The notes under the pieces were generated by a model. That model saw only the letters and a program-made list of their open reading frames with translations, was not told the origin of the DNA and ran no database searches. Below are positions 1-10,574 of a stretch of 64,000 nt of DNA, one piece after another. This DNA comes from Neckera pumila (lineage: Eukaryota > Streptophyta > Bryopsida > Hypnales > Neckeraceae). The DNA is taken from the NCBI GenBank assembly GCA_963969595.1, contig OZ018408.1, positions 29,636,108-29,700,107 of the forward strand, written 5' to 3'. The first letter of the stretch is position 1. Each line of letters starts with the position of its first letter. The position numbers and the translations under genes are program-made.

Positions 1-390
1 TCATTCCGTGCTCCAAAACCTTCAACCGAGGTGTGGCAGACTTGACACAAATTCAATTTTAGATTTAAATATACTCACAGAATCCAAATTTACTAATAGA
101 ATACAACTTCAATAATTGGCTAACCACTCCTTCCTTGTAAACAACAAGCTTTTTGCTAGTAGCGTGTGACAAGTCAACTGCCCCAAGCACAGAAGTAGGC
201 GTACTGCGTTTGTTTTTTCCTGGGCCCAAAGTTGAAAAAGTAAGTAACCTGCAACTGGTGGGGCGCCTATAAAGCTTCTGGGCATGCCACATGTCAGGCA
301 GGGGCATTGTGGCGTGCCCCGGTGGAGATGCTCTACTACCGCTTGCACTTAGGATGCGGCTTTCAAAGACAATGAGAGAAATTATCCTAA
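1..390. other. Non-coding start of window
   Basis: No convincing gene is seen. Around 321-333 the sequence GGTGGAGATGCTC resembles the right end of the PIF/Harbinger-like elements found elsewhere in the window. Its left partner is not inside the window, so I do not call an element. Confidence 0.4.
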
Positions 391-530
391 TCTAGGGGCT
401 AAGGAAGAGACAAGCATATGAGTAGGAAGTCTCCACATCAATAGTGCTTGCCCTTAAAGTTACCACATTGTATCACTATTCCAAGTGAAGAATGCAAGCG
501 TAGGAAGTCTCCAGATCAAAGTGCTTGCCT
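391..530 (+). repeat. Dispersed leader repeat, copy 1 (partial)
   Basis: This stretch contains GACAAGCATATGAGTAGGAA followed by AGTGCTTGCC and TTAAAGTTACCACA motifs. The same motifs occur at 2430-2490 and, on the minus strand, at 51140-51290, where they lie upstream of the minisatellite gene. It is a fragment of the same leader unit. The copy breaks off at the piggyBac-like element that starts at 535 and resumes after it at about 2076. Confidence 0.7.
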
Positions 531-534
531 TTAC

Positions 535-2075
535 CTACTAAAGGACCGTGACTATGTTTTCACTGAAAATGCTCAAACACTGCAATTTCTAGTACCTTCA
601 CCAAATTCTTGAAAAAAAACATTTTTTCGCATATGTAATTGTAGGAACTTATACTAAAGTGGTTTGAGAATATGTGGTAAAAATTTCAGAAAAATCCACC
701 ATATGGATTGAAAGATATGAGCATTTGAATTGATAAAAATCCACTTTTTAGCTTTTACGAAATGATTTGATTTGATTTTACAAACTTTTTACTCAAAAAT
801 AAGTAGATTCTACAACTTGTTGCTCTCCAATATATGTTGAAGGAATAAATTAGGAACACGTACAAAGAACTTCAAAACAAAACATTTTCATATTCATATT
901 TGAAAAAAAATAGGAAGTGGAAAGAAGTAGAATATGATTCAAAATACTAAATTGTTAGCCCCTAAATGTCCAAGGCCTGTTTTGGGCTTCCTGGAATTTG
1001 CTCTAAATTGAACAAAATGCCAACAATTTAATAAGTTGTATCAATTTTTTTGAATTGTAACCATACAAATTCAAACTAGACATGTAAGAGATCTCATAGG
1101 AAAGAAAACACAACAATATCACTTATGGAGTCAAAGATTATAATATTTGACTATGAGGGTGCTAAAACTGCATAAAACTTTCAATCTTCTTTACACAAAT
1201 CAAATCTAAAAAGTTGGTGACCAAAAAAATATGAGGTTAAAGGGCCTAACTTGTATAACCCCGATCAATTTATGGCTTCTTAAAATCTACTCTACTATTT
1301 TTTTAAATGAATTTTGAATGTGATTTTTTCTCCAAGATCTAGTGTATTTGAGGCTCATTTCCAAAAGCTCTTAATACTACGGGAAGTCAAGATTGCACTA
1401 GGTACCCTTGTACAAAATCATGAATAGAAAAATCACTATCATTTATTTTCAAGATCGGATTTTTGTAGCTAAAACTAGGCTTCAAGAAGAACTTTCTAAA
1501 AATATAACCTACTAAAAATAGCAACTTGGTTAGGTTTTATTTACCTTCACAGTTTTGCAAACACCACATTTAGGTGCCTCAGGCATTTAGGGGTTAATAA
1601 TTTAGTAATAGAATTGTAGAATTCCAATCTAAATGGTTGCAATGTTGTAATAAACAATCTACATCCAAAGCTTTATTTGTTTTTTAAAATATTGAAAATT
1701 GAGTGAAATAATGGACTTCAAAGTTTATTTTAGAGTAGAGATTCCATAACTGCCCGCAAACTAAAATTCTTCATAACTTTCATTTCAACTACTAAAATGG
1801 AATGATTGAATGCTTTTCACATGTATATAAATCTAATAAACCAATTTAAAATTTTTATTTTTGAAAAAGTGATTGCCCATTTACAGAAAAAGTAACAAAT
1901 TAGGCCATAACTTTTGACTGTTATTTCCAAATGTCATGAAATTTAGTGTATATGAAAGATATTCCTCGCGCCCACCTTCTATTAAAATTTCAGCCTAAAA
2001 TATGGAAATTTCTTGTCACACGTACTTGCCCAAAAATCTTCTATACAACTAAAATGCATGCCAGTCCTTTAGGGG
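535..2075 (+). mobile_element. piggyBac-like non-autonomous element, family A, with nested insertion
   Basis: The right end reads GTCCTTTAGGGG followed by TTAA. The left end is a decayed version (TTAC, then CTACTAAAGGACC) of the motif TTAA-CCCCTAAAGGACC seen intact elsewhere. The unfilled leader copy at 2451-2490 reads CCCTTAAAGTTACCACACTG at the same place, which places the insertion exactly in a TTAA. TTAA duplication plus CCC...GGG termini is the signature of the piggyBac superfamily. No transposase is encoded. Without the nested element at 959-1593 it would be about 0.9 kb, like the other family A copies. Confidence 0.75.
959..1593 (+). mobile_element. piggyBac-like non-autonomous element, family B, nested in family A
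   Basis: The termini are CCCCTAAATGTCCAAGG and CAGGCATTTAGGGG. The flanks are TTAG (a decayed TTAA) on the left and TTAA on the right. The family A copy near 41875 is unfilled at this point (AAATTGTTAAGAATTT), so the 635-bp insertion with its TTAA duplication is shown by direct comparison. A second family B copy lies at 52928-53565. No coding sequence is seen. Confidence 0.8.
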
Positions 2076-2264
2076 TTAAAGTAACCACACTGTACCACTG
2101 CCCCCATTAGAGGAAATCTAGACCTTGCGGAGGGCTGTTAGAATTACAATAAAATGTGCAATTATAGAAGAAAAGAAATTAAAAAATTAAAAAATAATAA
2201 TAATAAACATATTTTTCTTTTTCAAAAACGTGATCATGGTGTGTGCTACGTAAGCCTAGGACAA

Positions 2265-2265
<1 letters not shown>

Positions 2266-2342
<77 letters not shown>
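2266..2342 (+). repeat. 77-base poly-A tract
   Basis: An uninterrupted run of 77 A. It accounts for a lysine-rich open frame that I do not accept as a gene. The related leader copy at 51 kb has a 23-base T run (the complement) in a similar position. Confidence 0.95.
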
Positions 2343-2344
<2 letters not shown>

Positions 2345-2399
2345 CTCTAAATTTGCACATCCGGCCAAAAGTCAAACGGCCCACGCAGGGGCCAGATTT

Positions 2400-3060
2400 T
2401 CTCTAATGGAGTGAAGAATGATGCAAACATAGGAAGTCTCCAAATCAATCGTGCTTGCCCTTAAAGTTACCCACACTGTACCACTGCTCCGACTGAAGAA
2501 TGTGAACGAGGAAGCGCAAGGCTTCATCACAAGGTCCGAAAAGCTCTCCCTTGGGGGCCACATAACTGAAGGTGAGCCATATAACCCACTGTCGGTCACC
2601 CCAGGTATTTTTAGCTGTCGCGACCAGTTTTTTTTTTTTCATTTTTTAAGAAGTGCCATAGTGGCGATATAAAATTTTGCAGTGGTGCTTCAAATTTCAA
2701 CATTCACCCATATCAGATTGAAAATATACATATCACATGTCTATAATTTGGTTTTCATCCACAATCTGGCGATTTCATCCAATTTTTTTCCCTATTTTTT
2801 TATCATTTTTTAGCCAGATTATTTTTTCTGGTACAACTGGCATTAGAAAGCCAAAAAAATTAAGCCTTGGTCTCGACTTATTAGTCAATGTACCTGAATG
2901 TTTCTATGCTGTCGCACATGAGCAAATCACGCCAGATAACCCAGCTTTGAAGGTTTTAATAATAATAAATAAACTACCAGATTCTGAACAGGCTTTACTT
3001 AATGATTTTCCTTCGGAGAGGAAGATTACCCCAGTCTAGAGTCTAGCTGCTGATGCATGG
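2400..3060 (+). repeat. Dispersed leader repeat, copy 2
   Basis: This block matches the minus strand of 50810-51310 in several ordered pieces. They are the GTGCTTGCC/ACACTGTACCACTGCTCCGA block, TCACAAGGTCCGAAAAGCTC, the GGTCACCCCAGGTATTTTTAGC block, GCAAATCACGCCAGAT, GGCTTTACTTAATGATTTTC, and CCCAGTCTAGAGTCTAG. At 51 kb these pieces sit upstream of the minisatellite and the two-exon gene. Here the block has lost continuity with the gene. The open frame at 2737-3039 falls inside this repeat and is not supported as coding. Confidence 0.75.
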
Positions 3061-3464
3061 ACTGAGAACGAAGAAAATAACTCCTGCATAGTAACACTAG
3101 TGTGAATTAAGAGTTTGTTGGCTTTGAGTCCCGCATATGGTTTTGAAGATCCATATCATATCCTCAATTAAGGTGCGAACCTTCAAAATCATCACTTTTT
3201 TGCTAAAATGCCAAGTTACTATTATTAGACTGGTCAAATTTTCATATTTTCAACTTATTGGCAAGTGAAAGGAGGTTCCACTTGACCAAAGGACGTGGCA
3301 TTGAGCAAATTTGGTGATGATTAAGATGATATTAGGGACAATTAAATAGTTGTCACTATGTCATTAAGGTAATTAGAATATTGTATGCAAAAGTTACAAA
3401 GGGTCAATTTTTTTTTTTTGGTAGAGGTTCTAAAATTGTGTCTTCCACGTAAGTACACATTGAT

Positions 3465-3514
3465 TTTGGAGACGTACCCAGGGTGATGACTGATGATGGC
3501 AGTTTTGGGTCAAT
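3465..3514 (+). repeat. 50-bp direct repeat flanking the TIR element (left copy)
   Basis: The block beginning TTTGGAGACGTACCCAGGG and ending GGGTCAAT is repeated at 4087-4136 with one clear difference. The copies abut the two ends of the TIR element. They are either an old tandem duplication split by the insertion or an unusually long target duplication. Confidence 0.8.
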
Positions 3515-3517
3515 TGA

Positions 3518-4082
3518 GGGCCGCTTTACACTAAGAGGCCCGGCCAATTTCCTGTATTAGAGGCCAAGAATCTTGACTTCTGATTGGACAAAAGGTTCAA
3601 ATCAACCCCAACCCCTTTACACCAAGAGGTTGGGCCAATTTGGTGAATGAATTTTTTATTCAAAGAAGACATGATCTGACATGGCCCGAGCTTGCTGAAT
3701 TGGGTGCACCAAAAATGGGAGGCCAATTCTTGGCCTTAGGGCCAATGTTAGATTTCAATTAAAAAAATTGTTTTAATAAAAAACTATTCTTTTCAACTAA
3801 TCATTACCATTGGATTTTGTACAATCGGCCTCATGGAGATTAGGACCGGTCTCTAGGTGTAAAGTGGCCCTGAAAACTTCAGCCCCTCTTTCTTTCTTTT
3901 GTAGATTTTATTGAATCGGCCCAGCTTCTTGGCCTTAAGGCCTTTACATATGGGAAAATTGACCCCCATTATAATCTTATTCTAATGGGTAGTTGAGGCC
4001 GGCCTCCAGCCCAAAAGGGGCTGAAATTTTGTGCAATTGGCTTGAAGGAGAATTGGCCCGGCTTCTTGGTGTAAAGCGGCCC
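3518..4082. mobile_element. TIR element with subterminal inverted motifs
   Basis: The two ends form an inverted repeat of about 33 bp: GGGCCGCTTTACACTAAGAG on the left, CTTGGTGTAAAGCGGCCC on the right. TGA flanks both ends as a possible 3-bp target duplication. Diverged copies of the terminal motif recur inside, near 3612 in direct orientation and near 3850 and 3920 in inverse orientation, as expected of transposase-binding subterminal repeats. No coding sequence is seen. The superfamily is uncertain. Confidence 0.65.
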
Positions 4083-4086
4083 TGAG

Positions 4087-4136
4087 TTTGGAGACGTACC
4101 CAGGGTGATGACTGAAGATGGCAGTTTTGGGTCAAT
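4087..4136 (+). repeat. 50-bp direct repeat flanking the TIR element (right copy)
   Basis: This is the partner of 3465-3514. It starts immediately after the possible TGA target duplication and one G. Confidence 0.8.
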
Positions 4137-4429
4137 GACGAATTTGGGGGTGTGCACCTTCCTATTATTGTCATTCTCTCCAAGGGGAGAGAGAAACCCA
4201 ATCTGGGTGAGTCTTTACTGAAAAAGATTCTCTCCAAAGATGTGCTCTGGGTCCCTCCTGTCAGTCGATATTAGAAAACATTAAACATGTACTGTACTGT
4301 GTACTGTGTGCTCAATGTCCACTGTTCCGTGGTCGACTGGAAGGCAGCCTAATGATGCCTATTATGGTGCACCTTCCTATTATTTCTCTCTCCCTTTGGA
4401 GAGAATAAATTGTCTGAATAAATTGTCTA

Positions 4430-4745
4430 GTTCTCACTCGGTTGCATTTCAGAGGCGAAGTGTTCAGTGTTTTTGACCTTGTACGTTGGGATTGAGTTAG
4501 CAGGCTAGCTACCTGGAATTCGATTCACTGTCATCTTCGCTTAGAATTTATCCTCGGAGCCCCAGATTGTGATTTCATGTTTTGCGACTGCTTAAATCTG
4601 TGAGCAGAGAACTGATTTGTGATCGAGCGGAGAACTACTCTGTGCTCGAGCAGAGGACTCATCCGAGTGTGGTCGAAGCTAAGAGGGGGACTCATCCCAG
4701 TGTGCGTGGTGGTCGCAGCGGGGACTCATACACAGGGAACCTGGA
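4430..4745 (+). repeat. Leader repeat plus degenerate minisatellite, copy 2 continued
   Basis: It matches the minus strand of roughly 50390-50700. The shared pieces are TTGCATTTCAGAGGCGAAGTG (a splice-acceptor-like stretch), GCCCCAGATTGTGATTTCATG, GTGATCGAGCGGAGAACTAC, and then two or three units of the GGGACTCATCCCAG...GTGGTCGCAG minisatellite. The unknown gene that follows the minisatellite in the other two copies is absent. The sequence changes at the CAGGGAACCTGGACCGG block near 4733. Confidence 0.75.
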
Positions 4746-4969
4746 CCGGTTCACCACCCGGTGAATGCAGGTTGAAGTGGCGGGAAGTCACCGTGGTTTC
4801 ACTGGAAATTCACCGTGATTTCACAATGTCAAAGTGAAAAAGGGGTGAATGTTCTCTGCTCCGCGTCACCTTAGTTTCACCCTACTTTCACCACCATTAA
4901 ACCACCCTTATTGTACCACTTACTACCGGGTGAAATTAGGGTGAAGCAAATTTGCGACGCAATTTTTGG

Positions 4970-5195
4970 ATGAAATATTGTTGGATGAATGACAATTTAG
5001 AAGACATTGGATGAAATTCATAAGCAACATTGGATGGATGACGTAAATGCAATTTGGATGAAATTTTGTAGATGAAGTCTATAGATGAAAATTTGTGGAT
5101 GAAAATGTATAGATGAAAACTTGAAAATGAACTTCTGTGGATGAGAAATGTGGAGATGATATTTTTGGATGAAGTTTTCTAGATGAAAACTCAAG
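4970..5195 (+). repeat. Degenerate GGATGAAA tandem repeat
   Basis: GGATGAA, AGATGAA and similar words recur about every 12-20 bases, separated by variable A/T-rich spacers. Just upstream, 4745-4960 is rich in GGTGAA and TTTCACC words in both orientations. The open frames here reflect the repeat. Confidence 0.7.
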
Positions 5196-5553
5196 ATTTC
5201 CATCACAGCTTTATTACCAAAGTGGACACAACAGAATTCTGCAAAGTACTAGCCTCCACATACAATCTAACACTAGATCTAACGCTGCCTACTTTGCCAC
5301 ACAATAGGACTTGAGGGCTGGAACACCTCTATTCTCAAGATCAAACAATGGGGCTAGAACTATTTATGTATAACGTATTAAGACCCTTTCCTGCAAACCC
5401 CATGTTGGCTACTCCAGGTTGACGAATGAGTCCCAATAGCTTCCCTGAGTGTCTGAACATTGAGGCACATAAACGTCAGATCAAACTCATATTCCAACGT
5501 GTCCACTAAAATAAAATCATAACTCAAAATTGGTAGCATTCACAAGTTCTAAC

Positions 5554-6029
5554 CTTGGACTCCATCCTCCGTGCCGGTGTAATCTTGTCCCTCCATGTCG
5601 ACCTTAATGCCATCCGGAATTCGGAATTCGAAGCCCTGGAGAGCTTCCATCGTAAACCCCTACGGAAGCAAAAAACCGGCGGTTGCACAAGAGTCCATCG
5701 GCGCCCACATCAAAGACTGTGATTGAGTGTGGCTTTGTCATGTCGAATTGTCCCGCAACCCTGTTCACGCATCAAATAAAGGTTTAGAACAAAGACTCGC
5801 TCATTAACTTATGAAATTCACCAGGTTCGCAATCTCGCAAAGAGGAATAATTAGAACTCCTGCGCTGTAGCCGACAGTAAACCTGGTGTCTGTGACGTAG
5901 AGGTGCTTCTCGTCGGGTGAAAAGGCCAGCCCGTTGGGCTCTGTCAAGCCATCGGCCACCGCATCCACCATGCCCGTCAAGCTAATTCTGTAAACTTGGT
6001 TGTTCAGCTTAGGTGCGGTTCAAAAACCC
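5554..6029 (-). pseudogene. SMP-30/gluconolactonase-like gene fragment
   Basis: SMP-30/gluconolactonase/LRE-family proteins are six-bladed beta-propeller metal-dependent lactonases. Two exon blocks are readable on the minus strand. The first (6029 down to 5883) reads NQVYRISLTGMVDAVADGL then TEPNGLAFSPDEKHLYVTDT, matching the family's NQVYR...PNG(I/L)AFSPD...LYVTDT core. After a GT-AG intron of matching phase (AG|G) the second (5760 down to 5554) reads SITVFDVGADGLLCNRRFF and then PDGIKVDMEGQDYTGTEDGV, matching the PDG(I/L)KVD..G.VYTG blade. A frameshift separates the two halves of the second block, and a stop lies just before APKLNNQ in the first. No N-terminal blades or final exon were recognised. 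I read it as a decayed or captured fragment; a real gene with a misread intron is possible but less likely. It lies about 150 bases downstream of the GET3B-like exons, on the same strand. Confidence 0.65.
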
Positions 6030-6181
6030 TGCACACAGTAGCTCATATTTCCGCTAATTCTTGCCAAATTTTGGTAATGTTGGAACTAGCATCAAGAATC
6101 GTATAGAGATAATGCGATTGTTTAGCCAAATTTAAAGAAAATTTGCTTTAAATCTTCAGAGGAATAGATTGTAGCTCCAAG

Positions 6182-6767
6182 CTAATACAAATATCCTGCA
6201 ATATTCTCAAAATCCTCAACAAGAAAAGACTGAAGTCTGCCAGCACACTCTAAATTTTTTAGGTTGACATCATCAGCTAACAAGTCGATTGATCTCTTTT
6301 GGTCCTGCAAAATCATTAGTACAGATGACTATTAATCCTCAAAAGCTTGATAAGAACAAAGGAAACAGTAGCCCTTCGGCACACCTAGCACCCAAACTGG
6401 GAGAGATACCACGCAATCATACCTTTCGTTTTACAGCACAAAACTTGCAATCCACATTCGAAGGAGGAAGTACTTGGTTCACAATAAGCCGTTTCACTGG
6501 AACACCTTCTTTTTCTAAGGAACTCTTTAACTGGGAACTTTCACTAATAGCCATGACCTGCAAAGATATTTGGTCAAGAGATCAAATATCATGGCGGGAG
6601 GAAAAAGAACCGAACCACTAGTCAAACTCAATAAATTGGATGCTAAGGTTATTGTGAAGAATGCTCACCGTTGGAATGGTCACAATCACGAACTCAGTTG
6701 TTTCCTTATTCCTGAAAATCTCCCGTACCATTATCATTCTCTCCTTAAGGGCCTCCAGTTTGTCCGT
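6182..6767 (-). CDS. GET3B-like (ArsA/GET3 family) ATPase, C-terminal exons only
   Basis: GET3/ArsA ATPases target tail-anchored proteins; GET3B is the plastid form in plants. Three exons join in phase 0 with GT-AG borders. Exon 6767-6669 reads TDKLEALKERMIMVREIF and TTEFVIVTIPT. Exon 6557-6423 reads VMAISESSQLKSSLEKEGVP, VKRLIVNQVLPPS and the CKFC motif. The last exon, 6304-6182, reads DQKRSIDLLADD and ends in TAG after 40 residues, about the usual length of the tail. The IVTIPT-VMA and RLIVNQ-LPPS-DCKFC strings are diagnostic of the plastid-type branch. The P-loop and switch regions, expected in upstream exons, were not found toward 7 kb. The final 20 residues fit the family poorly. It may be a truncated gene or a captured fragment; the three exons themselves show no stops. 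Confidence 0.75.
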
Positions 6768-6799
6768 CTGGCATCCAGCAAGGTCACAATGTGAAATTG

Positions 6800-8280
6800 T
6801 CAGTGTGGTGAGCAACTTGTGTAGCATTCATGCATTTAGAAGCTAGGATGGGGCTAATACTCACAACTTAGCAGAGCTTGGCATCTGAAGACAGACCTCA
6901 TCATTTCAACACAACACCGCACCGCACGCTTCCTTGGTATTGGCGACTCTCCTTTCAGACATTCTGCTCGAATTCAAGCGTTAGGGGTTGGTGGTAAGTT
7001 TCTTCTGCTTTCATTTGCTCTTGGTGAAGATGATGCAGTGAGATATAGTATAAAAGTGATTCCCCCTACTACTGTGCTAGAGTAGGAGGAGATTCCCCTC
7101 TCGCCCAACCATGTGAAAACTCCAATCCAGTGCAGGATGAGGGGCAAGTTCCCAATAATATCCTACTGTTAAATTATATTCCGAACGAAGTTATTCGCAT
7201 GCTAAGTAAACTGAATCAAAGCCCCCCTCCCAAGTCCCGAGTCCCGACCCTCCGTCAGCCAGCGCCTGCTCCTGCTCCTGTCCTGACCTAAACTGTAGAG
7301 AGAGGCCCTCCCTACCGTTAAAGTGTAGACGTACCCTCCCCTCCCCCCTAAACTAACCATAAGAAGTCAAAGGGAGCCTTGGTGATGGGGCAGCAGCTGC
7401 AAAAGGAATGAGCTCTGCAGCACGCAACTGAGCAGGTGAGGAAGAGTCAATCACCACCGCCCACATGGGTGTAGTGCAGGAGGACAACCTGCTTGCCAGG
7501 CTCGCTCATTAGGCATCGACCAGTTCAGTCAGGACCCAGGACTCACGAGTCGCCCCGACGGACACATCCTATGTTCTGTCACCACATAGAAACGAAAGAT
7601 CACTTCCACGACAAGAAACCCTAACTTGGCAGAAAAACGTAGAACCTCGCATCCTGACCGATACCAAAACCGAACATAAGAAAGACTCAATAAGCATCAT
7701 AACTTGTCATTATATCACACACACCGTATGCGATGTCCTCAACAAACACTGGCAACGAACTAAAATCGCTTCTGAGACGCGAAACCCTCATTTTGCCAAT
7801 CTTACGAAAAAAAATCGCCTCTTGAGCTCAAGCAAAATCCAGCACGAAAAAAAGTTTCCACACATACCTAAGCTGCTGTTGCGTGTGAGAAGCGCGATCG
7901 TGCGAGGAGAACTTCTGCGAGGGGCCAAACATGCGCACTCCTCCCTGCTCCGAGCCTCCGTTGGCAGGAGCCCATGTCGGTCACGCCGCAGTCATCAAAG
8001 CTGACGCCGTCCAGCAAAGCCCAATCTGCGAGCAAATTTGGCAACCGTTTCCCTTCTACTTGGTGAATTCGATGCACGCTAACTGAACAAGTTCTTCGAG
8101 CAACATTCAAGAGTGCAAAGTCGGTTTAGGGTTACCCAACGCGACATCGACTTCCCTCTGACGTTGAGGTTCCGATGACGAAAACTTCTCGAAGCTTCCG
8201 TTCGTTCGAGTACGTGATTCGTCGATTGCGCTTTCACCGACGGTATTTAGTGTCAGTCACACTACTTGTTTTAAAAATGT
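6800..8280. other. Moderately GC-rich stretch without an assignable gene
   Basis: The base composition is higher in GC than the surroundings, and an 80-residue open frame (8110-7868, minus strand) has no recognisable domain. A short plus-strand piece near 6930-7000 reads ARFLGIGDSPFRHSARIQAL before a GGTAAGT donor; I could not assign it. This could be a promoter or 5' region of a lost gene, but nothing in the sequence proves it. Confidence 0.3.
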
Positions 8281-8990
8281 CATAAATTATTACTCTTGAT
8301 GAGAATTTTTATCAAATACATTCATCGAGAACCGCCACTTTGGAATATATCAATACCTATGCTCTTAGTAAAAATATTCACAAAGAATAACAATTCAAAA
8401 ACAATTAGTATAGGTAACACAGTTTACCATTTTTATTATACAGGGTTTGTTTGCCTTGTGCTTGTCGCAGTCAAAATAAAAGTAAAAGCATTTTCTAATT
8501 TTTTAACTTTCAAGAATTTCGAAATTTAATATCTTTTGTGCCGTAGGTTCAGCCAAGAAACAAAATCTGCATGTTCCTCATTGCCAAGAACTTTTTGATA
8601 GTACCATAAACACAATTGGCAAATACATGGTCCAAAAGATCTCACCATAACAAACAATACAAAACAAATAATTGGCCTACCTTAAAGTATGGACTAGTGC
8701 ACTTTGTACCATTGCACCAGCCAAAATAAAAGTGAAAGTATTTTTTAATTTTTTAGTTCATCTCTCATCTAGAGTGTAAAACAGCCTATCACTCAAAATC
8801 AAAAATCAAAAATTGAATTTCATACAAGCTATAATGAGAAAGAAATCTAATTTTCAAAATGTACATGTCCACAAAGTAAATATTAGTACATTTAATCCTT
8901 AAAGATTTTAGATCCATTGTCATTTGATCAAATACCATGCCTAGGCTCAATTGTTCATTTCAAATTCAATTAATGAATTTAGGAATTCAT
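8281..8990. other. AT-rich, no gene seen
   Basis: There are only short open frames and A/T runs. No terminal repeat, RNA gene or coding homology is recognised. Confidence 0.5.
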
Positions 8991-8993
8991 TAA

Positions 8994-9919
8994 TCCCTAA
9001 AGGACCAAGGTGAATTTCCTATCAAAAACTATTCAAAACTTGTCATTTCTATTGCAAAGAGAAAAGAACTTCAAAAATTGTTTTCTTTTGCATATCCAAC
9101 CATAAGATCTTATACTTGACTTGTATATGAATACACGAAAGACATTTCAGAAATTTTGACCATGTACATTGTTAAATATATGCATTTAAATTTAAGAAAA
9201 CAAGTTTTTTTGCACCTCACTTGACTAGATTTTTTGGCTTTGAATATTTTTAGTTCAAATTTTTACACGAGAGGTTTAGATTTTTTACTTATTTATGTTA
9301 AATAGTTGAGTTGAGAATCTACCCAAAATAATTTGGGAAAAAATTAATTTAATTTTCACTCATTAAAAAATTGTTAAATAGAAGTAGGTTCAAGATTGGA
9401 GAAAAAAACTAAATTGTTAATAGCTTCTAGATGGAATTGAATCACTATAATTCCAAAGGTGAGATTGTTCTAGCAAGAAAATCTAACTATGTCTAGTAGT
9501 TTTTTCTGAAAAATTCTAAAAATTGCATTCAAAGATGAATTCTACAACTTATTTTTTCAAAAAAACATGCTTAGATTGCCCAGAAAACTAAGATTGTCCA
9601 TAACTTTCTCATTATTTGTCCAAATTGAATGAAACAAAGTTTCACATGTAGAAAAAAATATAATCTTTGAGAAAAAAATTTGAAATTTTTTTTTTGACTT
9701 TCTGTGATTTATTTTGTGCTGCCCGCCAAATTCCACTTTTGCTTATTTTGCCATAACTTTTGCACCCGGGCATCAATAAAATAAAAATTATATATCCACA
9801 AATCTCTCGCAAAAATACACAAGCTCCAAAAATCCAAAAAAATCTGACTTCACATTGAGACCATAGGAACCAACCTGGACCCTTTTTGTCCCCCGAAGGG
9901 ACAAGCAGTTCTTTAGGGG
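8994..9919 (-). mobile_element. piggyBac-like non-autonomous element, family C
   Basis: TTAA flanks both sides (8990-8993 and 9920-9923). The termini are TCCCTAAAGGACCAAGG and GTTCTTTAGGGG. A small hairpin, TTGTCCCCCGAAGGGACAA, lies just inside the right end. The element is 926 bp with no reading frame of note. Its interior matches 28378-29205 in inverted orientation, and a fragment is seen at about 33300-33640. Confidence 0.75.
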
Positions 9920-9923
9920 TTAA

Positions 9924-10574
9924 TTCAATTAATTCAATTCACAGTTTAGGAAAAAATTATTTAGAGAACTTAATTTCAGTTTGTTAAAAACTTGTTCAAT
10001 TTAAATATATACAAGAAAAACAAATATCTAAATCATTCACATTTCTAATACCGAATTCAAATGCATTCATTCCAATGATGACATTTTTGTAGTAGAAATT
10101 AATCTATGGAACTATAGAGAATTTGAAAAATTGTTATGGATTCAAAAAACAATATTACAAATAATTTTTTCTAAAATATCAAAATTTCTTGAATAATATT
10201 TTTAAAGTTAAATACATTTCCACAAAGTTAATCAACTTGTTTTATATTTAGGAATAACTTCAACATATACAGAGATGTCAAATATTGTACATTGCCCTTA
10301 CAAATCACATTTTTTCCACCAAGAAACAGTGGTCCTTGAAGGTATAAAAAAATGAAAAAGTCCATCCAAAGATTTGAAGTCTTTCTAATAATTTTCAAAG
10401 ATTGTTCATCCACAAACATTAGCTTCAACAAGATAATAGGACTACCTATTATCAATTACAAAACATCCAAAAATTTTCCTGTAATTTGAATAAAAAATTA
10501 TGATTGAGGTTTTTCTCTAGAATCTATTTTATGTAAGATTCAAATCAAATGATCCATCAATACTTAAAACTCTG
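9924..10574. other. AT-rich, no gene seen
   Basis: It lies between the family C element and the stop codon of the zinc-ribbon gene. It would be a reasonable place for the gene's 3' end and for one transposon terminus, but I recognise no TIR. Confidence 0.4.

Noticed and set aside
2154..2414. Lysine-rich open frame
   Set aside because: It is created by the A77 tract.
2737..3039. 100-residue open frame
   Set aside because: It lies in a dispersed leader repeat and the corresponding frame is not kept in the 51-kb copy.
6925..7005. Possible FtsZ-like or other exon (SARIQALGVGG)
   Set aside because: The similarity is only about ten residues, with no supporting neighbouring exon; not enough for a call.
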